Assembly: GCA_902797915.1 (NCBI GenBank)
Contig: CADBUK010000036.1
Coordinates: forward strand, 1 to 18,751
DNA length: 18,751 nucleotides
DNA from: Oscillospiraceae bacterium
Lineage (GTDB): Bacteria > Bacillota > Clostridia > Oscillospirales > Acutalibacteraceae
Direction: 5' to 3'
The translations under genes and the position numbers were made by a program. Positions 1-5,832 of this stretch are shown piece by piece. Numbering within the stretch: the first letter of the stretch is position 1; each line of letters starts with the position of its first letter. The notes below the pieces were generated by a model. It was given only the letters and a program-made list of their open reading frames with translations, searched no databases and was not told where the DNA came from.

Positions 1-464
1 AAAACGGAGCGCAGTGCGTAATTCTTAACGGGGAGGATGTTTCTTCCTTAATTCGCACTCAGGAAATTTCAATGGGCGCTTCAAACGTTTCCAAAATTCC
101 CGAGGTTCGCGCGTTTCTTCTTGAGCTTCAGAGAAGTATTGCCCGCACAAATAACGTAATTATGGACGGCAGGGACATCGGCACGGTTGTTCTTCCCGAC
201 GCACAGGTAAAAATCTTCCTTTTTGCCTCTCCCGAATGCCGCGCTCAGCGCCGTTATAAAGAGCTTGTTGAGAAAGGCGAAAGCGTTTCGTACGAGGAGG
301 TTTTAGAGGACGTCAACAAACGCGATTATCAGGACAGCCACCGCGAAATCGCGCCGCTGAAGCCTACCGAGGAATCCGTTATGGCGGATACTTCAGAGCT
401 TACGCTTGACGAAAGCATTGCTTATATCATAAACATTATCAGGGAAAAGGGAGGGCTCAAATAA
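1..464 (+). CDS. cmk: Cytidylate kinase, C-terminal part (5' end outside window)
   Basis: The reading frame is open from the first bases of the window (codons in phase with position 3) to the TAA at 462-464, so this is the 3' part of a gene whose start lies upstream. CMP kinase transfers phosphate from ATP to CMP/dCMP in the cytosol for nucleotide salvage. The visible part has the family's LNGEDV and IRTQE segments, the substrate-binding VMDGRDIGTVV-like stretch (here IMDGRDIGTVVLPDA), an arginine-rich lid region (CRAQRRYKE) and a C-terminal RDYQDSHR segment, in the order typical of bacterial Cmk. The ATG at 72 is internal, because conserved Cmk sequence precedes it. It overlaps plsC by one base (TAATG). 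The order cmk-plsC-ispH-rpsA is common in Clostridia, which supports the call. Confidence 0.95.
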   Translation, partial: NGAQCVILNGEDVSSLIRTQEISMGASNVSKIPEVRAFLLELQRSIARTNNVIMDGRDIGTVVLPDAQVKIFLFASPECRAQRRYKELVEKGESVSYEEVLEDVNKRDYQDSHREIAPLKPTEESVMADTSELTLDESIAYIINIIREKGGLK

Positions 465-1123
465 TGGTTGATTTTGATTATTCCGTTGTTAAGCACTACA
501 AGTTTTACGGCTTGGTAAAAAAATATGTCGGCCCCATTTTCAAGGTGCTTTATCCCGTAGAGTTTAAGGGGCTTGAGAATATTCCTAAGGATAACAAAAA
601 GTACATAGTTGCAATTAACCATACCTGTATGGCGGACCCGCTTTTTGCTTCACTGCCTAAGGAAATGCCTGCGCTTCACTTTATGGCAAAAATTGAGCTT
701 TTCAAAAACCCCGTTGTCGGCTGGATTATCAAGCACCTTTACGGCTTTCCTGTAAACAGGGGAAAGGGCGACAGCGCTAAGGCAATCGAATACGGCGAAA
801 AGATTATCAACGAGGGGCACGTTATGGCGCTCTGCCCCGAGGGTAAGCGTATCAAGGATAAGAACGGCGTGCCGCAGAAGGCAAAGTCGGGCGTTGCAAT
901 TATCGCTCACAATACGGGCGCGGACGTGCTGCCCGTTGCAATTTACGCAAAGGGTAAGGTTAAGCCTTTCAAAAAAACAAAGGTAACTTTCGGCAGAATG
1001 TTAACAAACGCAGAGCTCGGTCTTGATAAGGCAGAGGTTTCGCAGGACGAAATCCACGCCGCAGCAGGAATGGTTATGGACAATATCCTTGCTCTCTGGG
1101 AGGATGCCAAGAATGCAGATTAA
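464..1123 (+). CDS. plsC: 1-acyl-sn-glycerol-3-phosphate acyltransferase (PlsC family)
   Basis: 219 residues. Predicted to transfer an acyl chain to the sn-2 position of lysophosphatidic acid, giving phosphatidic acid for membrane lipid synthesis at the inner face of the membrane. The catalytic HX4D motif is present as NHTCMAD (His53, Asp58). The glycerophosphate-binding block follows as FPVNRGKGD (about 96-103), then CPEGKR (about 124-129) and VLPVAIYAKG. The start is set by a strong GGGAGGG at 449-455, eight bases before the ATG, which itself overlaps the cmk stop. The 3' end overlaps the ispH start by 11 bases, so the three genes are probably translationally coupled. Substrate specificity within the LPLAT superfamily cannot be read from the sequence. 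Confidence 0.93.
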   Translation: MVDFDYSVVKHYKFYGLVKKYVGPIFKVLYPVEFKGLENIPKDNKKYIVAINHTCMADPLFASLPKEMPALHFMAKIELFKNPVVGWIIKHLYGFPVNRGKGDSAKAIEYGEKIINEGHVMALCPEGKRIKDKNGVPQKAKSGVAIIAHNTGADVLPVAIYAKGKVKPFKKTKVTFGRMLTNAELGLDKAEVSQDEIHAAAGMVMDNILALWEDAKNAD

Positions 1124-3314
1124 GCTTGCAAAAACGGCGGGCTTCTGCTTCGGGGTTGACAGGGCGGTTAATCTTGTATACGACCTTGTTGAAAAGGGCG
1201 AAAAGGTCTGCACCCTCGGTCCGATAATTCATAATCAGCAGCTTGTTGACGATTTGAAAGCAAAGGGCGTTGACACAATTGAAAGTCCGTCGGACTGCAG
1301 GGAGGGCTACAAAATCGTAATCCGAACCCACGGCGTCGAAAAAGAGGTTATTGAGGATATTGAGGAAAGGCAGATTCCGTTTGTAAACGCAACCTGCCCA
1401 TTCGTTTTAAAAATTCATTCCATCGTAAAAAAACAGCCGCCTGAAGCCGTTACTCTTATTGCGGGCGATGAAAATCATCCCGAGGTTAAGGGCTTCCGTT
1501 CGTTCTGCACGGGCAAAAGCTATGTGTTCAAAAATGAAAATGAACTGCTCAGCATTCTCAAAAATGAGGAGTTTGATGTAGATTTGACAATGATTTGCGT
1601 TTGTCAAACCACTTTCAGCCTTGAAGAATGGAAAAAATGCGAGAAAATTATAAAAAAAGTATGTACAAACTGCGAAATATTTGATACAATATGTAATGCT
1701 ACATCTGATAGGCAAACAGAAGCGGCGTCACTGTCCAAGGAGTGCGACGCAATGATTGTTATCGGAGGTCGCCATTCGTCCAATACATGTAAGCTGCGTG
1801 ATGTTTGCTCTGAAAATGCGCCCACGTTTTTAATAGAAACTGCGGCGGAGCTTTCTTTGCTTGATTTATCGCCTTATAAAGTAGTTGGAGTTACAGCGGG
1901 CGCGTCAACACCGTCCGTAATCATTAAGGAGGTACTAAAAACCATGTCCGAAGAAATTAAAGAAAAGGAAGTTGAGGCAGCTGAAGTTGCTGCTGAGACA
2001 GCAGAAACCGCTGATACTGCCGATAAGGCTGCTGTCGAAGCATCTGCTGATGGTGAAACCTTCGCAGAAATGCTCGAACAATCTTTCAGCGATGATGACA
2101 CAAGCAAAATCGTTAAGGGAACTGTTGTTAACATCACACCGTCAGAGGTATTCGTTGATGTTATCGGCAGGAAGCAGACAGGCGTAATCGCCTATGATGA
2201 TTTATCATCAGAGCCGTTTGACAAATGTGAAGACGTTGTTTCAGTCGGCGATGTTCTTGACCTGATGATTCTGAAAACAGACGATCAGGAAGGCGTACTT
2301 AAACTTTCAAAGAAAAAGACCGATGAGTACAGAGGCTGGGATGACATCGTTGCCGCTAAAGAAAACGACGATGTTCTTGAAGGCATAATTACAAGAGTTG
2401 TCCGCGGCGGCGTTATCGCAACCGTAAAGGGCACCGGCGTATTTATCCCTGCTTCATTAACAGGTATTCCGCGCAATCAGGAGCTTGATATTTTAAAGGG
2501 CACAACTGCAAGGTTCAAGATTATTGACATCAACCCTGCAAGAAGACGTGCTACAGGCTCAATCAAGGTTGTTGTTAACGAGGAAAGAAAGGCTGCGCGT
2601 GAAGAGGCTTGGGCTAAGCTTGAAGAGGGTATGAAGCTTTCAGGCACAGTTAAGTCTTTAACAAATTACGGCGCTTTTGTTGACATCGGCGGAATTGACG
2701 GTATGATTCATATCAGCGAGCTTTCTTGGACCCGCATTAAGCATCCGTCAGAAATCGTTAACGTAGGCGATCAGGTTGAGGTTTACGTTAAGGCGCTTGA
2801 CGCTGAAACCCACAAGATTTCTCTTGGCTTCAAGAAGATTGAGGACAATCCTTGGGAAATCCTCAAGAGAGATTATCCTGTAGGCTCACAGCTTGAGGCA
2901 ACAATTGTCGGCATTACCGCTTTCGGCGCTTTTGCAACAGTTGTTCCGGGTATTGAAGGTCTTATACATATCAGCCAGATTAGCTGGGAAAGAGTTAAGA
3001 CTCCGGGCGATGTTCTCAAGGTTGGCGATGTTGTTAACGTTCTTATTACCGACATCGACTTCGATAAGAAGAGAGTAAGCCTTTCAATCAAGCAGCTCCT
3101 TGAAAAGCCCGAAGAGCCGATTGCAGCTCTTCAGGACGACGCTCCTGCAGAGGAAGCACCTGCTGAAAAGGCTCCTGTTGAGGAAGCAACAGTTGAGGAG
3201 GCTCCCGCAGAGGAAGCTCCCGTTGAAGAAGCAGCAGTTGAGGAGGCTCCCGCAGAGGAAGCTCCCGCTGAAAAAGCAGCTGCAGAAGAGGCTCCCGCAG
3301 AGGACGCTGAATAA
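1113..3314 (+). CDS. ispH-rpsA: Fused 4-hydroxy-3-methylbut-2-enyl diphosphate reductase / ribosomal protein S1
   Basis: One uninterrupted frame of 733 residues. Residues 1-277 are IspH (LytB), the last enzyme of the MEP isoprenoid pathway, which reduces HMBPP to IPP and DMAPP with a [4Fe-4S] cluster. The three cluster cysteines are at 12 (GFCFGV), 95 (NATCPF) and 194 (DTICNAT); HPEVKG (about 122-127) and HSSNT (about 221-225) match substrate-binding blocks. From residue 278 follow an acidic linker, four S1 RNA-binding domains (the last two with the typical YGAFVDIGGIDGMIHISE and FGAFA..PGIEGLIHIS pattern) and an acidic Ala/Glu/Pro repeat tail. Start at 1113 is chosen because MQIKLAKTAGFCFG is the normal IspH N-terminus and GGGAGG at 1098-1103 precedes it. 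A strong internal Shine-Dalgarno at 1926-1933 precedes an in-frame ATG at 1944, so a separate S1 protein is likely made as well. IspH-S1 fusions are known in Clostridia. Confidence 0.95.
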   Translation: MQIKLAKTAGFCFGVDRAVNLVYDLVEKGEKVCTLGPIIHNQQLVDDLKAKGVDTIESPSDCREGYKIVIRTHGVEKEVIEDIEERQIPFVNATCPFVLKIHSIVKKQPPEAVTLIAGDENHPEVKGFRSFCTGKSYVFKNENELLSILKNEEFDVDLTMICVCQTTFSLEEWKKCEKIIKKVCTNCEIFDTICNATSDRQTEAASLSKECDAMIVIGGRHSSNTCKLRDVCSENAPTFLIETAAELSLLDLSPYKVVGVTAGASTPSVIIKEVLKTMSEEIKEKEVEAAEVAAETAETADTADKAAVEASADGETFAEMLEQSFSDDDTSKIVKGTVVNITPSEVFVDVIGRKQTGVIAYDDLSSEPFDKCEDVVSVGDVLDLMILKTDDQEGVLKLSKKKTDEYRGWDDIVAAKENDDVLEGIITRVVRGGVIATVKGTGVFIPASLTGIPRNQELDILKGTTARFKIIDINPARRRATGSIKVVVNEERKAAREEAWAKLEEGMKLSGTVKSLTNYGAFVDIGGIDGMIHISELSWTRIKHPSEIVNVGDQVEVYVKALDAETHKISLGFKKIEDNPWEILKRDYPVGSQLEATIVGITAFGAFATVVPGIEGLIHISQISWERVKTPGDVLKVGDVVNVLITDIDFDKKRVSLSIKQLLEKPEEPIAALQDDAPAEEAPAEKAPVEEATVEEAPAEEAPVEEAAVEEAPAEEAPAEKAAAEEAPAEDAE
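1926..1946 (+). promoter_or_regulatory. Internal ribosome binding site and start at the IspH/S1 junction
   Basis: AAGGAGGT at 1926-1933 followed by an in-frame ATG at 1944-1946. It lies at the domain boundary of the fused gene and would allow S1 to be made independently of IspH. Confidence 0.7.
1944..3314 (+). CDS. rpsA: Probable stand-alone 30S ribosomal protein S1-like product from internal start
   Basis: Nested in frame inside the IspH-S1 gene. The ATG at 1944 is preceded by AAGGAGGT at 1926-1933, one of the best ribosome binding sites in the window, with 11 bases between GGAGG and the start. It falls exactly at the junction between the last IspH residues and the acidic linker, so initiation here would give a 456-residue S1-type protein with four S1 domains and the repeat tail. 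S1-like proteins bind mRNA on the ribosome; in low-GC Gram-positives the role is less essential than in Proteobacteria. What is seen is the signal and its placement. That it is used, and in what ratio to the fusion, is inference. Confidence 0.65.
   Translation: MSEEIKEKEVEAAEVAAETAETADTADKAAVEASADGETFAEMLEQSFSDDDTSKIVKGTVVNITPSEVFVDVIGRKQTGVIAYDDLSSEPFDKCEDVVSVGDVLDLMILKTDDQEGVLKLSKKKTDEYRGWDDIVAAKENDDVLEGIITRVVRGGVIATVKGTGVFIPASLTGIPRNQELDILKGTTARFKIIDINPARRRATGSIKVVVNEERKAAREEAWAKLEEGMKLSGTVKSLTNYGAFVDIGGIDGMIHISELSWTRIKHPSEIVNVGDQVEVYVKALDAETHKISLGFKKIEDNPWEILKRDYPVGSQLEATIVGITAFGAFATVVPGIEGLIHISQISWERVKTPGDVLKVGDVVNVLITDIDFDKKRVSLSIKQLLEKPEEPIAALQDDAPAEEAPAEKAPVEEATVEEAPAEEAPVEEAAVEEAPAEEAPAEKAAAEEAPAEDAE
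3141..3305 (+). repeat. Eleven 15-bp degenerate tandem repeats encoding an acidic Ala-Pro-Glu tail
   Basis: Eleven consecutive 15-bp units, each of the type GCTCCTGCAGAGGAA, encode pentapeptides such as APAEE, APAEK, APVEE, ATVEE and AAVEE at the C-terminus of the S1 protein, ending just before the final Ala-Glu and stop. Units differ mostly at silent or conservative positions. The array is a candidate for length variation between strains. Confidence 0.9.
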
Positions 3315-3324
3315 TTTAATAATT

Positions 3325-3357
3325 AAGGACTTGTTCAAAACGAACAAGTCCTTTTTT
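3325..3357 (+). terminator. Rho-independent terminator of the cmk-plsC-ispH/rpsA operon
   Basis: A 12-bp perfect stem, AAGGACTTGTTC (3325-3336) with GAACAAGTCCTT (3342-3353), loop AAAAC, and a run of six T at 3352-3357. It lies 11 bases after the S1 stop. The minus-strand gene ends at 3388 and reads toward it; the opposite flank is also A/T rich, so it may work in both directions. Confidence 0.9.
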
Positions 3358-3387
3358 GTTTGTCGGGCTGATAATAAGCGCTCGGGC

Positions 3388-3954
3388 TTATTGCTGTGAA
3401 AGCATTTTTGAAACCGTGTCGTAAACTTTAATCGGGTCGTCAAAGTATTTATCCTTGATTTCCTGCGCCTCTTCGTTTGAGGAGGCTAAAAGCGTAATGG
3501 TCATAACGTCAAAACCCGCTTCGCTTTTCAGGTGCAGGGTTACAAAAAAGTTTCCGTCCTTTTCCGTTATTTCAGCGCCGTTTTCTTTTTCAAATTTTCG
3601 CCTTACCGCCAGCTTTGACGCAAGCTCAAGCGCTCTCGTTCTCACTGTCCAGGGCAGCTCTTTTTCTACAAGCCCTATGTATTCCTTGCATTTGTCCGTT
3701 GCGGTCAGGTAACCTTTATCATCCTTGACAATCAGACCTCTGTCAATCAGGCTTTGAAGCGCGCTTGTGGTTTCAAAATAATTTGCAATTTCGCCCTCAA
3801 CAACCGTTTCGGTAATAACCTCTGTTGTCATACGGTCGCCTATATTTGCCACAAGGTAGCAAATCAGCATATAGATTTCAAGCTGTGAACGCAGACCGCC
3901 GTCCTGCACACCGCCCATAAAAGCGTCAAATGTAAGTTCGTAATTTTCGCTCAT
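3388..3954 (-). CDS. DUF4364 family protein, probable winged-helix DNA-binding protein
   Basis: 188 residues, minus strand. The N-terminal half (about 20-110) has the DUF4364 pattern: a GLR..LEIYMLICYL segment, NYFETTSALQSLIDRGLI, and a YLTATDKCKEYI strand-helix. This is the arrangement of a winged-helix domain with a recognition helix around TSALQSLIDRGL. The C-terminal part has a short strand-rich region ending in a helix. The family is widespread in Firmicutes, usually as a single small gene, and has no firmly established function; a role as transcription regulator is inference from the fold. The start is supported by GAGGTGA just upstream on the minus strand. Its promoter region is shared with the divergent DUF1858-trmK operon, so it might regulate that operon or itself, but no operator can be identified with confidence. 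Confidence 0.8.
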   Translation of the reverse strand: MSENYELTFDAFMGGVQDGGLRSQLEIYMLICYLVANIGDRMTTEVITETVVEGEIANYFETTSALQSLIDRGLIVKDDKGYLTATDKCKEYIGLVEKELPWTVRTRALELASKLAVRRKFEKENGAEITEKDGNFFVTLHLKSEAGFDVMTITLLASSNEEAQEIKDKYFDDPIKVYDTVSKMLSQQ

Positions 3955-3978
3955 ATTCTCACCTCGTTTACAAAAACT

Positions 3979-4007
3979 ATATTAGCACAAAATTTCAGCA
4001 CTTGCAA
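3979..4007 (-). promoter_or_regulatory. Sigma-A type promoter for the DUF4364 gene
   Basis: On the minus strand, -35 TTGCAA (4007-4002), a 17-bp spacer and -10 TAATAT (3984-3979), 25 bases before the start codon. The -35 hexamer is self-complementary and is also the -35 of the plus-strand promoter. Confidence 0.65.
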
Positions 4008-4030
4008 ACCATTTTGATTTGTAATATAAT
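4002..4030 (+). promoter_or_regulatory. Sigma-A type promoter for the DUF1858-trmK operon
   Basis: -35 TTGCAA (4002-4007), 17-bp spacer, perfect -10 TATAAT (4025-4030). The first gene starts at 4072, leaving a short leader of about 35 bases. Confidence 0.7.
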
Positions 4031-4071
4031 ATAGTGCGTAATTCAGTACTATATGAAAGAAGGATTTTAAA

Positions 4072-4269
4072 ATGACTAAAGTTGATAAGAACACAATAAT
4101 CGGCGATATTCTTGATTTCTGCCCTGACGCTGCTCCGCTCTTTTTAGAAATCGGTATGCACTGCCTCGGCTGCCCTGCTTCAAGGGGCGAAACCATTGAA
4201 CAGGCTTGCTATGTTCACGGCACAGACGCTGATGAGCTTGTTGCCGCTATTAACGAGCTTATCGGTTAA
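4072..4269 (+). CDS. DUF1858 domain redox mini-protein
   Basis: 65 residues. The whole protein is one DUF1858 domain (hybrid-cluster-protein-associated disulfide domain): a helix-forming start with DKNTIIGDILDFCPDAAPLFLEIG, then the diagnostic CLGCPAS with Cys31 and Cys34 forming a CxxC pair, then TIEQACYVHGTDADELV. Two further cysteines are at 17 and 46. The domain is thought to act in redox or metal/cluster chemistry, but a standalone copy has no assigned reaction. The ATG is supported by AAGGA at 4060-4064, seven bases upstream. The trmK start follows the stop by only four bases, so the two are co-transcribed and probably translationally coupled. Confidence 0.88.
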   Translation: MTKVDKNTIIGDILDFCPDAAPLFLEIGMHCLGCPASRGETIEQACYVHGTDADELVAAINELIG

Positions 4270-4273
4270 TTTG

Positions 4274-4918
4274 ATGGTTAAGCTTACAGAAAGACTGATG
4301 GCCGTGGCTTCCTTGGTTAGGGCGGATTGCGCCCTTGCAGACGTGGGATGTGACCACGGCTTTCTTCCTGCTTATCTGATTGAAAACGGTAAAATCCGCT
4401 CTGCCGTTGCCTCCGATATTAATGAAGGACCTCTGAATTCCTGCCGCCGCCTTGTTGATGAGCTTGGCTTGGACGGCAGAATTACCTGCGTTTTGTCAAA
4501 CGGGCTGCAGGGCGTTGACTCTCAGTCGGTTGAGGATGTTTCGTTCTGCGGTATGGGCGGCGAGCTTATTGCGCAACTTATGGAGGAAACCCCGTGGGTT
4601 AAGGATGAACGTTTGCATTTCATTTTTAACCCGATGACTCATCCTGAAATTCTGCGCCGCTGGCTCTGTGAAAAAGGATTTGAAATTCACAAAGATTTTA
4701 TCGTCAAAGAGGGCAGGCATTACTACAGCGTGTTTGACGCTTATTATACAGGCAATTGTCGTAATGCAGGCGAGGCGTATTATTTCCTCGGCAATATTAC
4801 GGATTACACACATAAGGAATACTTCCGCCATCTGCTCAACTATCTTGAAAATAAGCAGAGGGGCGGGGAGGATTATTCCGCGCTTATTGACAAAATAAAA
4901 ACTGTTTTGGGTGATTAG
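4274..4918 (+). CDS. trmK: tRNA (adenine(22)-N(1))-methyltransferase
   Basis: 214 residues. Predicted SAM-dependent enzyme that methylates N1 of A22 in the D-loop region of tRNA. The Rossmann methyltransferase core is seen as LADVGCDHGFLP (motif I, about 22-32), ASDINEGPL (46-54), SNGLQGV (76-81) and GMGGELI (93-99). These are followed by NPMTHPEILRRWL (119-131), the TrmK hallmark of this family. Start at 4274 gives the usual N-terminus MVKLTERLMAVASLV; a TTG immediately before it is an alternative. There is no strong ribosome binding site, which fits coupling to the preceding gene. The order trmK then nif3-like is conserved in Firmicutes and is followed here. Often sigA sits before trmK; here a DUF1858 gene takes that place. 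The stop codon is UAG. Confidence 0.92.
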   Translation: MVKLTERLMAVASLVRADCALADVGCDHGFLPAYLIENGKIRSAVASDINEGPLNSCRRLVDELGLDGRITCVLSNGLQGVDSQSVEDVSFCGMGGELIAQLMEETPWVKDERLHFIFNPMTHPEILRRWLCEKGFEIHKDFIVKEGRHYYSVFDAYYTGNCRNAGEAYYFLGNITDYTHKEYFRHLLNYLENKQRGGEDYSALIDKIKTVLGD

Positions 4919-4938
4919 TGTGAAAAATCACACTAATC
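4913..4938 (+). repeat. Perfect 11-bp inverted repeat at the end of trmK
   Basis: GATTAGTGTGA (4913-4923) pairs with TCACACTAATC (4928-4938) around an AAAA loop. The left arm includes the last trmK codon and its stop. There is no T-run after it, so it does not look like an ordinary terminator. Confidence 0.85.
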
Positions 4939-4940
4939 TC

Positions 4941-5000
4941 GATTATATTGCCCTCAAAATTTGCCTGCGGCATAATTTTGAGATGGCTGTAATTATAATC
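4941..5000 (+). repeat. Long imperfect palindrome between trmK and the nif3-like gene
   Basis: CTCAAAATT (4953-4961) pairs with AATTTTGAG (4974-4982), enclosing TGCC/GGCA (4962-4965 with 4969-4972). Outside these, GCC/GGC (4950-4952, 4985-4987) and GATTATA/TATAATC (4941-4947, 4994-5000) also pair. About 23 base pairs can form in a 60-base element, far more than expected for a plain spacer. Confidence 0.8.
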
Positions 5001-5003
5001 ACG

Positions 5004-5064
5004 CCTGTTCAGGCAACGCAGGGTGCTGAGTGATTTTTAATGAACTATTTGTTGCCTGAAAGGC
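5004..5064 (+). repeat. Inverted repeat overlapping the nif3-like translation start region
   Basis: TTCAGGCAAC (5008-5017) is the exact reverse complement of GTTGCCTGAA (5051-5060), extended by GCC(T)/(A)GGC on the outside with a small bulge. The right arm holds GAAAGG, the only Shine-Dalgarno-like sequence before the next gene, so the hairpin could hide it. Confidence 0.75.
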
Positions 5065-5077
5065 TATGGTAATTAAT

Positions 5078-5830
5078 ATGCCAACTGTTAAGGATATTTA
5101 TAACTACATAAACGCAATTGCTCCGTTTGAAACTCAGGAGGAGTGGGATAATTCGGGACTGCTTGTCGGCACCTTTGAAAAAGAGGTAAAAAAAGCGGTG
5201 CTGTCCCTTGACGCTACTTCGGAGGTTTGCTCCTTTGCTGCGGATTTGAACGCTGATTTGATTATCTCGCACCACCCGATTATTTTTAATCCGCTCAGCG
5301 CTCTTTTGCAGGGCGGCGCGGCGTATATCTGCGCAAATAACGGCGTTTCCGTTATATCCGCGCACACAAATTTTGATAAGGCGGACGAGGGCATTAACGC
5401 TAATCTCTGCAAAATTCTCGGGCTTACAGACGTTACCTCGATTGATAATACGTTTATTGTAACGGGTAAACTTGACTGCGAAATGAGCATTGACGATTTT
5501 GCGCAGTACGTTTGCGATAAGCTTTGCGTTTCGGGTATCAGATATACGGATACCGACAGACCGATTAAAACCGTCGCGGTCGGCGGCGGCGCTTGCGAGG
5601 AATATCTTGCCGAGGCTATGCGGAACGCGGACTGCTTCCTTACGGGCGATATGAAGTATCATCAGCTGCTTGAAGCTGCAGAGCACGGCTTTGCAGCAAT
5701 CAGCGCAGGGCATTTTGAAACCGAAAGCAAAGCATTTTCAATGCTTCTTGATAAATTGCAGGCTGAATTTCCAAGCGTTGAATTTGTTTGGGCAAATCAG
5801 CAAAACCCCGTTAAAACTCTGGACGATTAA
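5078..5830 (+). CDS. Nif3-like dinuclear metal centre protein (YqfO/YbgI type, short form)
   Basis: 250 residues from the ATG at 5078. The family forms toroidal hexamers with a two-metal site in each subunit; its cellular reaction is not settled, although annotation as GTP cyclohydrolase 1 type 2 is common. Metal-site motifs are all present: SHHPIIF (64-70), SAHTNFDKADEG (94-105) and the C-terminal AGHFETE (210-216, with His212 and Glu214). TGDMKYH lies at 189-195. At about 250 residues it is the short form, without the PII-like insert of longer Bacillus proteins. Start choice is not firm: MPTVKDIYNYI is the usual family N-terminus, but an ATG at 5066 in the same frame adds four residues, and neither has a well-spaced ribosome binding site. 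It is linked to trmK, as in most Firmicutes, and followed after two bases by rqcH. Confidence 0.9.
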   Translation: MPTVKDIYNYINAIAPFETQEEWDNSGLLVGTFEKEVKKAVLSLDATSEVCSFAADLNADLIISHHPIIFNPLSALLQGGAAYICANNGVSVISAHTNFDKADEGINANLCKILGLTDVTSIDNTFIVTGKLDCEMSIDDFAQYVCDKLCVSGIRYTDTDRPIKTVAVGGGACEEYLAEAMRNADCFLTGDMKYHQLLEAAEHGFAAISAGHFETESKAFSMLLDKLQAEFPSVEFVWANQQNPVKTLDD

Positions 5831-5832
5831 TT

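Noticed and set aside
1023..1112. Longer N-terminus for the IspH-S1 gene
   Set aside because: The extra 30 residues have no IspH similarity and overlap plsC deeply; the ATG at 1113 has a good ribosome binding site and the normal IspH start.
3100..3399. Plus-strand open frame rich in Lys/Arg/Leu repeats
   Set aside because: It is the shifted frame of the 15-bp repeat array in the S1 tail, so the repeat pattern is inherited and not evidence of a gene.
4196..4273. Longer N-terminus for TrmK starting inside the DUF1858 gene
   Set aside because: The additional residues are the shifted frame of the DUF1858 gene and are not part of the TrmK family; the ATG at 4274 gives the usual start.
5045..5713. 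Minus-strand open frame of 222 codons
   Set aside because: It is antisense to the nif3-like gene, whose product has all family motifs; the translation is rich in Ile/Arg/Asn without recognisable domains.
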